Shown here: piece after piece, positions 15,404 to 27,168 of the stretch | How positions within the stretch are numbered: position 1 is the stretch's first letter | How the letters are laid out: each line of letters starts with the position of its first letter | Assembly: GCA_902791165.1 (NCBI GenBank) | Contig: CADAVB010000035.1 | Coordinates: 1-43,796, forward strand | Direction: 5' to 3' | DNA from: an uncultured Bacteroidia bacterium | GTDB taxonomy: Bacteria > Bacteroidota > Bacteroidia > Bacteroidales > F082 | DNA: 43,796 bases | Notes under the pieces: generated by a model | Databases searched by the model: none | Seen by the model: the letters and a program-made list of their open reading frames with translations, nothing else | What the model was told of the DNA's origin: nothing | Translations under genes and position numbers: made by a program

Positions 15404-16936
15404 ATGTTAGTAAAGACATTCGGATGCGCCCTTTTCGGCATCGACGCGATTACGGTCACCATTGAGGTGAACATCGACAGAGGCATCAATTTTTTTCTTG
15501 TCGGCCTGCCCGACAGCGCGGTCAAAGAAAGCCAGCAACGCATTGAGGCCGCCATCACCAATCTGGGCTATTATTACCCCCACAAAAAAGTCGTCATCAA
15601 CATGGCGCCCGCCGACATCCGCAAGGAAGGCTCGGCCTACGACCTGCCCATCGCCATCGGCATCATGGCCGCATCGGAGCAAGTGAACGCTGACCGTTTG
15701 GAGCAGTTCGTTATCATGGGCGAACTCTCGCTCGACGGCACGCTCAACCCCATCAAGGGCACGCTGCCCATTGCCATCAAGGCCAAACAAGACGGCTTCC
15801 GAGGCCTCATCGTCCCCAAAGCCAACGCCCGCGAGGCCGCCGTGGTGGAAGGCTTGGAAGTATATGGCGTGGAAACCATTCACGATGTGATATCCATCCT
15901 CAACGGCGAAATTCTCATCCAGCCCGAAACCCTCGACATGGCAGACTCGTTGAATGAGATGGTTTACGAGTTCGACTTCAGCGATGTGAAAGGCCAAGAG
16001 AATATCAAGCGAGCCTTAGAGATTGCGGCGGCAGGCGGCCACAATGTCATTCTCATCGGGCCTCCCGGCAGCGGCAAGACCATGCTCGCCAAGCGTATGC
16101 CCACCATTTTGCCGCCTTTGACCATGTCCGAGGCATTGGAAACCACCAAAATCCATTCCGTGGCGGGTTTGGTCGGGCGCAATGCCTCATTAGTCAGGAC
16201 ACGACCGTTCCGCAGTCCGCACCACACCATCAGCGACGCGGGTTTGGTGGGTGGAGGCACTTATCCGCAGCCCGGCGAAATCTCGCTTGCACATAACGGT
16301 GTGCTCTTCCTTGACGAACTGCCCGAGTTCAAGCGCACAGTTCTCGAAGTAATGCGCCAACCAATGGAGGACCGTGTCGTGACCATCTCTCGAGCCAAGA
16401 TGACGGTCGATTTTCCGGCCAGTTTCATGATGGTGGCGGCGATGAACCCCTGTCCCTGCGGCTATTACAACCACCCCGACAAGGAATGTACCTGCAAGCC
16501 AGGCATGGTGCAACAATACCTCAACCGCATCAGTGGTCCGTTGATGGACCGTATCGACTTGCATGTTGAAGTCGTCCCCGTGGATTACAAGGACTTGTCG
16601 TCAAAGAGCAGCGGCGAGTCGAGTGCGAAGGTGCGCGAGCGCGTCATCAAAGCGAGAAAGATACAAGAAGAACGCTACGCGGATTTCCCGACCATCCACG
16701 CCAACGCGCAAATGACTTCTCAACTTATCCAAAAATACTGCGAACTTGACGAGCCTTGCCGCAACATTCTGAAAACCGCCATGAACCGCCTTGGCCTCTC
16801 GGCTCGCGCCTACGACCGTATCCTGAAAGTTTCCCGCACCATCGCCGACCTCAACGGCTGCGAAAACATCCAGACCGACCATTTGGCGGAGGCCATTAAT
16901 TATAGGAGCTTGGACAGGGACAATTGGGGAAGTTGA
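15404..16936 (+). CDS. yifB: YifB/ComM family Mg-chelatase-like AAA+ ATPase
   Basis: The 510-residue protein is full length. The N-terminal third is the ribosomal-S5-like/Lon-type domain (GLPDSAVKESQQRIEAAI, then INMAPADIRKEGSAYDLPIA). The AAA+ core has Walker A GPPGSGKTMLAKRMP (about residues 219-233), Walker B VLFLDELPEF (about 299-308) and the FRSPHHTISDAGLVGGG segment. A cysteine cluster CPCGYYNHPDKECTC follows, and the C-terminal Mg-chelatase domain includes RISGPLMDRIDLHVEV and the YRSLDR end. In Vibrio, ComM is a helicase that drives branch migration during natural transformation; most bacteria carry the gene, and its role here is presumed similar. It stands alone between the small-gene module and fusA. 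Confidence 0.95.
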   Translation: MLVKTFGCALFGIDAITVTIEVNIDRGINFFLVGLPDSAVKESQQRIEAAITNLGYYYPHKKVVINMAPADIRKEGSAYDLPIAIGIMAASEQVNADRLEQFVIMGELSLDGTLNPIKGTLPIAIKAKQDGFRGLIVPKANAREAAVVEGLEVYGVETIHDVISILNGEILIQPETLDMADSLNEMVYEFDFSDVKGQENIKRALEIAAAGGHNVILIGPPGSGKTMLAKRMPTILPPLTMSEALETTKIHSVAGLVGRNASLVRTRPFRSPHHTISDAGLVGGGTYPQPGEISLAHNGVLFLDELPEFKRTVLEVMRQPMEDRVVTISRAKMTVDFPASFMMVAAMNPCPCGYYNHPDKECTCKPGMVQQYLNRISGPLMDRIDLHVEVVPVDYKDLSSKSSGESSAKVRERVIKARKIQEERYADFPTIHANAQMTSQLIQKYCELDEPCRNILKTAMNRLGLSARAYDRILKVSRTIADLNGCENIQTDHLAEAINYRSLDRDNWGS

Positions 16937-16954
16937 GTTATAAAAAACGCAAGT

Positions 16955-16985
16955 ATTGCCAGTTCGAAAAGTTATTGTACCTTTG
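16955..16985 (+). promoter_or_regulatory. Promoter of the EF-G gene
   Basis: ATTG (16955-16958), a 19-nt spacer and TACCTTTG (16978-16985). Spacing fits the Bacteroides -33/-7 consensus. The ATG at 17043 lies about 57 nt downstream. Confidence 0.65.
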
Positions 16986-17042
16986 CAGCCCGAATCAGAA
17001 ACCTGGTGTAAGGTTTGTAAATAATTGGAAATCAATAAAATA

Positions 17043-19128
<2,086 letters not shown>

Positions 19129-19154
<26 letters not shown>

Positions 19155-21741
19155 CCACTTTTCCGCCGATGACATTGACGAAATACAGTCCTGAAGGCAG
19201 GTCGCTCATGTCGATGGTGGCCGAGCCTTTCATGCTGAATCCACGCACCTCAACGCCTTGTGCGTTCAGGATGTGGACGCTCACGCGACCTTGTTCGTAG
19301 TCCGTCGTGATGGTCATGTTGTTTTTCACGGGGTTGGGCGTGATGGTCACATTGAACGGTTCTGCGTCCACGTCGGGATGTTCGGAAGTGTTCAGCAGGA
19401 TGTTGGTCAAATGACTGTAGGTTACCAGTTTGCCGCTGACACGGAGAATCGGGTTGTCGGAGTCTTGGCAGTTGGGGCAACTATTTTGTCCGGTCACGCA
19501 GTCGGGGAAGTTGGGGTGGCACTCGTCGATATAGGTCGGGTCAAATTCGTAGAGCAGCTCGGCGCTGCCGTTGGCCAGATAGTCGTCGAGGCTGTAGTTC
19601 CACACCATGCCGAAGCTGCCCGGACACCATCCGCTGCGAGGATAAGCCCAAGTGCCGTTTTGCGGCTGGCAGCCAGCGGGGTTGGGCGAGCAGTTGCACC
19701 ACAAGTGTTGCGTGTAGGCCGTAGTGCCATTAATCTTGATGTTGTGTGTGGCTTCGTAGAACTCGGCAGCGTTGCCTGTGTTGTAGTTGCCGTTGGTACC
19801 GCTGCTCCAGTTGTGACCTGTCGTGACGAGGCGCAGGTTGGCTTTCTCGACACTTGGCTCAAACTCGACCCTGCGCGACGGGATGGGACAAGGATTGTCG
19901 TAGTCGCCGAAGTCGAAAGCGCCAAACCACAGCTCAAGCATATCCACGTAAGGATAATCGGGTGTGCCTTTGGTGTATTCAAAGATGGCGGTTGGGTTGT
20001 AGCCGCTACCGGTCCAAGTCTGGCAATAAACCTCAAACTCGACCAAGCCTTGCAGCAGCGAGGTAAAATCGGTTACGTCCAAGTTGTCCTCGCACTGCAC
20101 GCCAAACGGGGTAACGTAGCGATAAAGCTCGACCCACTCACCGCGATAGTTTTTCACACGGCAGTAGCCCACGCGGTCGTAAGAGTCGCAGTTGCCGTTC
20201 ACGCAGTTGTGCTGATAGTGCAGGTTGATGGCGTTGAAGGCGTTCACATGGGTAGGGAAGGCATATTCGCCGTAGTTGGTTTGCTGTCCCGGACCGACAA
20301 TCAGGTCGCCGTTCATGGCCGTCACCACGATGTTATCGTAGTCGGTAACCACCTCAAAGGAATTGGAAACCGTTGTAACCTTTCCGCCTGTTTGCTTGAT
20401 GCTGACGGTCATGTTGTAAGTGCCAGCTCCCGAGGGTGTCCAAGTGGTGTACCAGTAACCGTTAGAAGGCTTGTCGGGATAGTCGGTCTTCAGCCAAAGC
20501 TCCTGTCCATCGACGTTGCATTTCACTTCCTCGAACTTGATGGCGTTGCCGTGTTCGATGTAGGCGCTGAGCACAATCATCACGGGATTCTCGAAGTCAG
20601 GCATATACACCATGGTGCCTTCGTAGGGTCGGCGGATGGTGATTTCAGGCGCATAATTTTCGGGATTGACGACATAGAAGGAGCGCGTCACAGTGGGTGC
20701 GGCCTGCCATTGTGTGCCGTCGCCGGGTTGCATGGCGCGCACTTTCACCGTGCCTTCCTCTCCCGTGAGGGTGAGGATGTTGCCGCTCACCGTGGCAGGA
20801 CCTTCGGCCACCTCGAAGGTGACAGGCAGTCCCGATGAGGCCGTGGCCTCAAGCGTGATGGGTGCGTTATAGACCAATTGGTCGGCGATTTCGGCAAACT
20901 CGATAAACTGGGCGTCCAAACCGCCGGGGGTGTGGCGCACGGTGAGGTTGTCGAAGCCGCCGTAGCCGCTGTTGAGCATGAAGATGCCGTTCCACATGGC
21001 TGGGTCAAACTTGTCGCCGCTGCCGGGTGTCAGGCCGATGTTAATGCCTTGACATTCGGGTACGGGTTCCCATTCGCCGCCGGGCAAGTCGCGTATCATA
21101 TACAAGGTGACGGCACCTGCGCCGTTGTTGGCATCCAAGTCGATGGAAACTTTCCAACGATACCAGTGCTGGTGCGGCTCGAAGGTGAAGGTGCTGGCGA
21201 AGGTGTTGTTGGGCAGCACCACGCCGTTTTTGAAGTTGGCGTTGGTTTCGTTTACGCCGGTGGTCAGCATGTAGATGCCGCCGTCGGGAGCGGTGCTGTT
21301 GGGGTTGGGCCTGATAGGCTCGTAGTTGCCCAAGATGGGCGGCAGCACCACGCCGTCGCCGTTGCCGTCGTAGCCGATGCCGAAGAAGTCGCCCCACCAT
21401 TCGCGCCACATGTCGCACTCAATCTCGATGACACCGCCCGAGCTGAAGTCGAAGCCGTATTCGCTGAGGCTGTGTGTGGCAATGTCGCCGAAGCTGGTGC
21501 CGGAGCAAACGGAGAACACGCCGATGGTTTCGTCGGGCGTGGTCATGCCGCGCGGGCCGAAGTAGCCCGTGTAGAGCGGATTGCCGCCGTTGCCCGCGCT
21601 GTGCACACGCGACACCCAGCCGTGCTGTCCGTTGATGTTGCTTTCTTCAAGGTAGTCGTTGAAATCAAAGGTGATTTCAGTTTGGGCCGTAAGGCCGATG
21701 GCAAAGGCCATCATCACAAGGAATAAAGAAAATCTTTTCAT
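19129..21741 (-). CDS. T9SS-exported protein with PNGase F-like domains
   Basis: The 870-residue protein has a signal peptide (residues 1-20), a jelly-roll-like N-terminal region (about 21-275), Ig-like sections (about 285-465) and a region of about 470-735 that follows the two domains of peptide-N-glycosidase F. Matching pieces are CDSYDRV (518-524, PNGase F CDEWDRY), [39 protein letters not shown] (657-671) and the end [13 protein letters not shown] (696-708). By alignment with PNGase F from memory, catalytic D60 is D522 and E206 is E660, but E118 is Q574. Residues 790-870 are a T9SS sorting domain ([24 protein letters not shown]). It could remove or bind N-linked glycans from host or dietary glycoproteins. 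Confidence 0.82.
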
Positions 21742-21763
21742 AGGGTTTTGGATATTTTGGGGG

Positions 21764-21771
21764 CAAAAATA
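21764..21771 (-). promoter_or_regulatory. -7 box TATTTTTG for the PNGase F-like gene
   Basis: Perfect TAnnTTTG on the minus strand, 22 nt before the ATG at 21741. Confidence 0.6.
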
Positions 21772-21789
21772 GAAAAATTTTTGAAAAGT

Positions 21790-22515
21790 TCACTTCTCTA
21801 ACAAATCATTTATTACCACGGAGGCACAAAAAACGCCGAAAGTGGCAGGTAAGTAGCTGATAGTGCCGACATTGGAAACTTTGTTTTGCTCAACAACGCC
21901 TTCTGTAATGATAGCAGAGGCATCAACAGGCTCGGGGGAATAGACCACTTTAATGCCGTCGAACACGCCCAAACGGTGGAGTCGTTTTCGGATGTAAAAT
22001 GCTAATCTACAATGGTTTGACTTGGAAATGTCGCAAATCTCTACTTTTTCGGGATGAAACTTGCCGCCCGCGCCCATACTGCTCACGATGCGCTGGTTGT
22101 TTTGCTTGGCGTAATAAAGCAAAAACACCTTTGGTGCCACTGTATCGATGGCATCCACCACATAATCAAAGGGTTGCGCCATCAAATCAATGATGGCTTG
22201 GTCTTTCAGGTACTGATTGATTGCGGTCAGTTCAATGTCGGGATTGATGTCGCGGAGGCGTTCTGCCATCACTTCGGCTTTTGGGCGACCAAGGGTGCTT
22301 TCGAGCGCCAAAAGTTGTCGGTTGCGGTTGGTGATGTTCACCACATCACCGTCCACGAGGGTCATTCTGCCGATGCCCGCACGGGCTAATTGCTCGGCGG
22401 CGTATGCGCCCACGCCCCCCAAGCCCACCACAAGCACATGCTTGGATCGCAAGAGGTTAATGCCTTCATCGCCGATTAAAAGGCGGGTTCTGTCTTGCCA
22501 GTGTTCCATAATCAT
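21790..22515 (-). CDS. tcdA: tRNA threonylcarbamoyladenosine dehydratase TcdA
   Basis: The 241-residue protein belongs to the ThiF/MoeB/HesA (E1-like) family. It cyclises t6A at position 37 of ANN-decoding tRNAs to ct6A, using ATP. Motifs are the nucleotide-binding VLVVGLGGVGAYAAEQLARA (residues 27-46), DGDVVNITNRNRQ (about 55-67) and DAIDTVAPK (about 121-129). Length is typical. Its ATG overlaps the TGA of the upstream TatD-like gene as ATGA, so the two are translationally coupled and both read from the tatD promoter. A second ATG three codons in (MEHW) is an alternative start. Confidence 0.93.
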   Translation of the reverse strand: MIMEHWQDRTRLLIGDEGINLLRSKHVLVVGLGGVGAYAAEQLARAGIGRMTLVDGDVVNITNRNRQLLALESTLGRPKAEVMAERLRDINPDIELTAINQYLKDQAIIDLMAQPFDYVVDAIDTVAPKVFLLYYAKQNNQRIVSSMGAGGKFHPEKVEICDISKSNHCRLAFYIRKRLHRLGVFDGIKVVYSPEPVDASAIITEGVVEQNKVSNVGTISYLPATFGVFCASVVINDLLEK

Positions 22516-23165
22516 TTGAATATGCGTGCAAAATTAGCAAAGATTCTCGTTTTCAAAACCTCCAAATCCATTTCCAGCAATTTCGCCGCCGCTTCATAGA
22601 CTTTCTCAACCCCGATTTTGGCCATGTCGGTTTCAAAGAAGAGAAAGTTTAAGTCGATGGTTTTTAGCGAATTGTAAATTTTTCTGTCGGGATGTAGCAG
22701 GCTTTCACCGACGGAAAGAAAAATTCCCTGTCGGGTGAGTTGGGCGGCATCTTGTGCCGTGCCGTTGAAGCCGTGCACAATCCAAGGCTGTTTTGCTCGG
22801 TGTTTTTTCCGCAAGGCGACGATCTCATTGTGACTTTTTGCGTCATGAAGAATCATCGGTTTTTTCAAGTTTTCCGACAGCACAATCTGCCGCTCGAAAA
22901 CCTTCATTTGCCGTTCATAATCAGCATGAAACTTGTCCAGCCCCGCCTCGCCGAGCGCGACGACATGAGGCGACTGTAGCCGTTCTTTCAGTATTTGCAG
23001 CGGTTTTTCTTCTTGAAAATCAGCCGAATCCAACGCCCAAGGATGGATGCCATAACTAAAAAAGCCTTGTTTGGGGCAGGGAAGGGCCAAGTCGAGATTG
23101 ACGATTTGGGTTAGGTTGGAGGCCGTTTTTGCCTCGTGGGTGTGAATGTCGATGAAAGGATGCAT
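22512..23165 (-). CDS. TatD family metal-dependent hydrolase
   Basis: The start chosen is ATG 23165 (MHPFIDIHTHEAKTASN) because a promoter box lies just upstream; a longer frame exists but its extra 60 residues cover the promoter. The 217-residue protein shows the TIM-barrel metal-ligand order of TatD enzymes: DIHTH near the N-terminus, YGIHPWAL, VVALGEAGLDK, then MILHDAK and IVHGFNG; the late FFETD supplies the last acidic residue. TatD proteins are phosphoesterases/DNases, and some members act on D-aminoacyl-tRNA or in DNA repair; this branch is short and its substrate is not known. It is coupled to tcdA downstream, a common pairing in Bacteroidota. Confidence 0.87.
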   Translation of the reverse strand: MHPFIDIHTHEAKTASNLTQIVNLDLALPCPKQGFFSYGIHPWALDSADFQEEKPLQILKERLQSPHVVALGEAGLDKFHADYERQMKVFERQIVLSENLKKPMILHDAKSHNEIVALRKKHRAKQPWIVHGFNGTAQDAAQLTRQGIFLSVGESLLHPDRKIYNSLKTIDLNFLFFETDMAKIGVEKVYEAAAKLLEMDLEVLKTRIFANFARIFK

Positions 23166-23173
23166 AACGAGGG

Positions 23174-23181
23174 CAAAATTA
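23174..23181 (-). promoter_or_regulatory. -7 box TAATTTTG right before the tatD-like start
   Basis: Perfect TAnnTTTG on the minus strand with only 8 nt between it and the ATG at 23165, so the transcript would be leaderless or nearly so. Confidence 0.6.
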
Positions 23182-23299
23182 GTAAAAAACAGCGAAAAAC
23201 AAACTTCGGCACGGTAAAGTTGGCTGCAATGGGTACCCTGTAGCCAAAACAAAAACCACACTTTGTTGCAATTTTGGCTCAACCAATCATAATATTCCC

Positions 23300-23307
23300 T
23301 ATCTTTG
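23300..23307 (+). promoter_or_regulatory. -7 box TATCTTTG for the lipid kinase gene
   Basis: Perfect TAnnTTTG, 19 nt before the ATG at 23327. A TTTG at 23273-23276 is a weak -33 candidate (23-nt spacer). Confidence 0.6.
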
Positions 23308-23326
23308 ACCCCAAATTTAGAGTTGA

Positions 23327-24283
23327 ATGAACGAAGAAAACACAAAATGGTTGGTCGTCGTCAATCCCATGGCTTCGGTCGGGAAATGCGGAAAAGACTG
23401 GCCTGAAATAAAGCAATTACTTGTAAAAGAGGGATTTGAATTCGATGATGTTTTGACCGAATATCCAGGTCATGCCATCGAAATTGTCCGCAACGCCATT
23501 ATTGAGAAAGGCTATCGCAAGTTTATCTCCGTGGGCGGCGATGGCACCAACAATGAAGTCATCAACGGCATTTTCACCCAAGAGGTTGTTCCCACCACTG
23601 AAATCACCATGGGCGCACTTCCCATCGGAACGGGCAACGACTGGCGGCGCACTTTCGACATTCCGATTGATTATCCGAAGGTTATTAAAATTCTGAAGAA
23701 AGGCCATGTTTTTGTTCACGACATCGGCAAACTGACCTATTACAATGACGGCGACTCACAGGTGCGCTACTTCCTGAATGCCGCCGGCACCGGTCTGGAC
23801 GAAATGGTTTGCGATGCCACCAACCTTATGAAACGCCAAGGCAAAGGCGGCGCGATGCGCTATCTGCTCGGCATTGTCAAATGCTTGATGAACTACAAAT
23901 ACGTACGACTCCAGCTCGAAATCGATGGCGAAAAAGTCCTCGACGATTATGTGCTGAGCCTTTCGGTGGGCAACTGTCGCTACATTGGCGGCGGCATGAT
24001 GATGATGCCCAACGCCGTGCCCGACGACGGCATCCTCGACGTCACCGTGGTAAGGCAACTCTCCATGCTGAAATTCATCGCCAACGTCAAGAATATCTAC
24101 AGCGGCGCTTTCGTCAAGAAAATCAAGGAGGTGCAGACCTATCGCGGAAAAAAAATCCGCATCACGTCCAATCCGCCCCACTCGCTGAAGGTGGAAACCG
24201 AAGGCGAAAACCTCAACAACTCGCCTTTCGATTTCGAAATTCTTCCCAAAGCCATCAATATGATTGTTCCCGACAAAAAATGA
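23327..24283 (+). CDS. Diacylglycerol kinase family lipid kinase
   Basis: The 318-residue protein has the catalytic domain of the DagK/YegS/sphingosine-kinase family. The start WLVVVNPMASVGKCGKDW is the first glycine-rich segment; VGGDGTNNEVINGIF (about residues 66-80) is the ATP-binding GGDGT motif; PIGTGNDWRR (about 99-108) is the substrate-loop GTGND. C-terminal strands (DDGILDVTVVR, then VETEGE) match the second domain with its catalytic acidic residue. It phosphorylates a lipid such as diacylglycerol at the membrane, probably to recycle it for phospholipid synthesis. It is transcribed alone from its own promoter, divergent from the tatD-tcdA pair. Confidence 0.92.
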   Translation: MNEENTKWLVVVNPMASVGKCGKDWPEIKQLLVKEGFEFDDVLTEYPGHAIEIVRNAIIEKGYRKFISVGGDGTNNEVINGIFTQEVVPTTEITMGALPIGTGNDWRRTFDIPIDYPKVIKILKKGHVFVHDIGKLTYYNDGDSQVRYFLNAAGTGLDEMVCDATNLMKRQGKGGAMRYLLGIVKCLMNYKYVRLQLEIDGEKVLDDYVLSLSVGNCRYIGGGMMMMPNAVPDDGILDVTVVRQLSMLKFIANVKNIYSGAFVKKIKEVQTYRGKKIRITSNPPHSLKVETEGENLNNSPFDFEILPKAINMIVPDKK

Positions 24284-24302
24284 ACAATGTCCAATGAATA
24301 AT

Positions 24303-24330
24303 GGGCGAACACACAGGTTCGCCCCCTACA
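24303..24330. repeat. GGGCGAAC palindrome, TGTAGGGGGCGAACC type
   Basis: GGGCGAAC (24303-24310) pairs with GTTCGCCC (24317-24324) around a 6-nt loop. The minus strand reads TGTAGGGGGCGAACC from 24330, recalling the TGTAGGGAC ends at 10384. It lies in the spacer before pgk after a low-complexity CAATG-rich stretch. Confidence 0.6.
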
Positions 24331-24364
24331 ATTTTGAATTTTTGAATCCTAAATCAACAATAAC

Positions 24365-25618
24365 ATGACAAACATTGACAGCATAAACTTCAACAACAAG
24401 CGCGTGGTCATCCGCGTTGATTTCAACGTCCCGTTGGACGACAACTTCAACATCACCGACGACACCCGTATGCGTGCCGCATTGCCCACTATTAATAAGG
24501 TGTTGGACGACAAAGGCATGGTCGTACTGATGTCGCACCTCGGCAGACCGAAGAAAAATCCCGACCCAAAATTTTCCATCAAGCCGATTATCAAGCACTT
24601 GGAAGAACTTCTGAACCGTCCCGTCCAGTTTGCCGACGACTGCATGAAAGCCGCCGACCAAGTGAACGCGCTGAAACCTGGTGAAGTTCTCGTGCTCGAA
24701 AACCTTCGCTTCTACGCCGAAGAAGAAGGCAAGCCGCGCGGCATCGAGAAAGGTGAAGACGGCTACGACGAAGCCAAAAAAGCCATCAAAGCCTCGCAGA
24801 AAGAGTTCACCAAAACGCTGGCGAGCTATGGCGAATACTACATCAACGACGCTTTCGGCACCGCCCACCGCGCCCACGCCTCCACCGCCCTCATCGCCGA
24901 CTACTTCGATGCCGACCACAAAATGTTCGGCTATCTGATGGGCAAGGAAGTGGCCGCCGTGAACAAAGTGATGAACGAAATACAACATCCTTTTACCGCC
25001 ATCATGGGTGGCTCAAAAGTTTCTACAAAGATTGAAATCATTGAGAATCTGCTCACTAAGGTCGATAACCTCATCCTTTGCGGCGGCATGACCTACACCT
25101 TCAAGAAAGCCCTCGGCGGTAAAATCGGCAACTCGATTTGTGAAGAAGACAAGCTCGACCTCGCCCTCGAAATCCTCGAAAAGGCGAAGCAGAAAGGCGT
25201 GAACCTTTACCTCTCGTTCGACGTGGTGGTGGCCGACTCGTTCTCCAACGACGCCAAGACGCAAGTCGTTGATCCGATGAACGTTCCCGACGGTTGGGAA
25301 GGCTTGGACTGCGGTCCCGAGAGCCGCAAGTTCTACGCCGACATCATCAAGAAGTCGAAGACCGTGCTTTGGAACGGACCTTGCGGCGTGTTTGAGTTCG
25401 ACAACTTCGCCCACGGTTCGCGCGCCTTGGCCGAGGCCATCGTGGAAGCCACCGAGAAAAACGGTGCCTTCTCGCTCATCGGCGGCGGCGACAGCGTGAG
25501 CTGCATCAACAAGTTCGGCTTGGCCGACCGCGTGAGCTACGTTTCGACCGGCGGCGGTGCCCTCCTCGAAGCCATCGAAGGCAAGGAACTGCCTGGCATT
25601 GCGGCAATTAAAAAGTGA
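24365..25618 (+). CDS. pgk: Phosphoglycerate kinase
   Basis: The 417-residue protein catalyses 1,3-bisphosphoglycerate + ADP to 3-phosphoglycerate + ATP in glycolysis. Visible motifs are [14 protein letters not shown] (residues 13-26), LMSHLGRPK (about 55-63), [35 protein letters not shown], and near the end [10 protein letters not shown] and GGGDSVSC with the closing [19 protein letters not shown]. Length and motif order are normal. It has a 3' region rich in inverted repeats that may end the transcript. Nothing unusual in the coding part. Confidence 0.98.
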   Translation: MTNIDSINFNNKRVVIRVDFNVPLDDNFNITDDTRMRAALPTINKVLDDKGMVVLMSHLGRPKKNPDPKFSIKPIIKHLEELLNRPVQFADDCMKAADQVNALKPGEVLVLENLRFYAEEEGKPRGIEKGEDGYDEAKKAIKASQKEFTKTLASYGEYYINDAFGTAHRAHASTALIADYFDADHKMFGYLMGKEVAAVNKVMNEIQHPFTAIMGGSKVSTKIEIIENLLTKVDNLILCGGMTYTFKKALGGKIGNSICEEDKLDLALEILEKAKQKGVNLYLSFDVVVADSFSNDAKTQVVDPMNVPDGWEGLDCGPESRKFYADIIKKSKTVLWNGPCGVFEFDNFAHGSRALAEAIVEATEKNGAFSLIGGGDSVSCINKFGLADRVSYVSTGGGALLEAIEGKELPGIAAIKK

Positions 25619-25642
25619 TTTTTTGACCCCTGACCGTTGACT

Positions 25643-25685
25643 CTGACCCTGACCAAACAACCTCGTTGAAACTGGTCAGGGTCAG
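25643..25685. repeat. 13-bp inverted repeat with CTGACC/GGTCAG motifs after pgk
   Basis: CTGACCCTGACCA (25643-25655) pairs perfectly with TGGTCAGGGTCAG (25673-25685) around a 17-nt loop. More CTGACC and GGGTCAG copies flank it on both sides (25627-25640 and 25690-25700). It could end the pgk transcript, but there is no T run. Confidence 0.7.
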
Positions 25686-25717
25686 GGTTTTGGGTCAGGG
25701 TAATAAACCTACAAAAT

Positions 25718-27157
25718 ATGAAAAAAATCCTACTATTATTTGGGCTTACTTCATGGTTTTCATTCATGCTGAACGCACAATGGGTGAGTCCCGGCAACGG
25801 CACGACCTACACCCTCAACGACCTTGTGGAAGTCGGATGTGTGTTTTATGATGACGCGAATGCCACATATAACATCACCACCGACATCACCATCTCGGCC
25901 ACCGACCGGCTTTATATCAGCGTTGAGAACGCCCCGTCAGCGCTCTTCTTCAACGAAGACGACCTCACGCTCACCATTAAAGGTTCAATGGTTGTGGAAG
26001 GGGAAGAAGAAGAAGACTTGCATTATTACATAGGTATGCAAGTCAATGCCCAGCACGGCCGCATCCGTTTCGAGGATGCCTCCGAACCGAGCCGCATCAG
26101 CCGTTGCGACTTCACCGCCCTCAGCGGCATCCAAATCATCGGCAGCGATGTGATTTTTGAAGATTGCAAAATGCTCAAATTCAACACTTTCACGCAATCT
26201 TCAGTCGTCAATTGCTTGAATTGTAGCCCTGTTTTCACCCATTGTAAGTTTTTTTCCAATGAAGGCGCAGCCATCAGTTCACCTGCCAACGGACAAGCCT
26301 CGCCGCAAATCCTGAACTGTCTGTTTTTCGACAGTGTAACCTCTAACGCTAATCTGCCGCAAATCAACCTCGGACCCGGTGCACAAGATTCCATTCGTAT
26401 CGTAAACTGTACTATTGTAGGCTTATACGACAGGTCGGGCGGCATCGCCATCGCCGACTTGATGGGAACGGGCGAAACCAAAATCTTGATGAAAGACAAT
26501 GTTGTCAAAAACAACCGTTACGGCTACAACCAGCAAGGAAAAAACTTGAGTTCAGTAATCGTTGGCAACCAATTCATTGACAACAACAAAGAAACCAACC
26601 CGATGAACGGCGGTAGCGGCATCAGCATCTATGGTTTTGACGAAAACAACAAGGCCGTTTTGCGCAACAACATCATCACTGGCAACCTTTGGGGCATCAC
26701 CGTCATCAACGCTGCTGATGTAAACCTTGGCACAGAGGACGACTGGGGCCATAACCAAATCCACGAAAACGGCAATGGCGGCGTGGTGTATGATCTTTAT
26801 AACAACACCGACCGCGAAATCATGGCTGTAGGAAACTATTGGGGCACAACAGATGCACAAGAGATAGAAGAAAACATCACACACCAATACGACAATCCCG
26901 ACTTGGGCTTGGTACATTATGTTCCTTTTGCTACCAATGAAGCCGTCGAGGAGTTGGAAAGCGCGGCTTTTAAGCTGTGGCCCAATCCCGCCCAAGGCCG
27001 TTTCACGGTGGAAGGCAGGGGAGAACTGACCATCACCAACGCTCTCGGACAACTCGTCCTGATCAAGGAAATCGACGGCATGGAAACGGTTGAATTGCCG
27101 CGAGGGCTGTATGTCGTGAGATTAGGTGCAACGAGGCGGAAGGTTGTGGTGGAATAA
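25718..27157 (+). CDS. T9SS-exported parallel beta-helix protein
   Basis: The 479-residue protein has a signal peptide (MKKILLLFGLTSWFSFMLNA). The middle (about residues 115-385) is a right-handed beta-helix of short strands with Asn ladders (ISRCDFTALSGIQIIGSDVI, ILNCLFFDS, IRIVNCTIVG, VLRNNIITGNLWGI, VGNYWGT), the pattern of surface polysaccharide-active or adhesion proteins. No catalytic triad of a lyase or hydrolase is obvious. The last 70 residues are a T9SS sorting domain (LWPNPAQGRFTVEG, LPRGLYVVRL, RKVVVE), closely similar to that of the GLUG protein at 13101. It follows pgk after a 99-base spacer rich in inverted repeats. Confidence 0.87.
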   Translation: MKKILLLFGLTSWFSFMLNAQWVSPGNGTTYTLNDLVEVGCVFYDDANATYNITTDITISATDRLYISVENAPSALFFNEDDLTLTIKGSMVVEGEEEEDLHYYIGMQVNAQHGRIRFEDASEPSRISRCDFTALSGIQIIGSDVIFEDCKMLKFNTFTQSSVVNCLNCSPVFTHCKFFSNEGAAISSPANGQASPQILNCLFFDSVTSNANLPQINLGPGAQDSIRIVNCTIVGLYDRSGGIAIADLMGTGETKILMKDNVVKNNRYGYNQQGKNLSSVIVGNQFIDNNKETNPMNGGSGISIYGFDENNKAVLRNNIITGNLWGITVINAADVNLGTEDDWGHNQIHENGNGGVVYDLYNNTDREIMAVGNYWGTTDAQEIEENITHQYDNPDLGLVHYVPFATNEAVEELESAAFKLWPNPAQGRFTVEGRGELTITNALGQLVLIKEIDGMETVELPRGLYVVRLGATRRKVVVE

Positions 27158-27168
27158 AACACATAGAT

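Noticed and set aside
19258-20838. Long open frame on the plus strand (526 codons) opposite the PNGase F-like gene
   Set aside because: It is the mirror of a GC-rich coding strand, has no family motif, and the minus-strand protein has a signal peptide and a T9SS end.
22512-23345. Longer TatD-like protein with 60 extra N-terminal residues
   Set aside because: The extension covers the promoter box and part of the opposing gene's promoter region; the TatD fold starts at MHPFIDIHTH.
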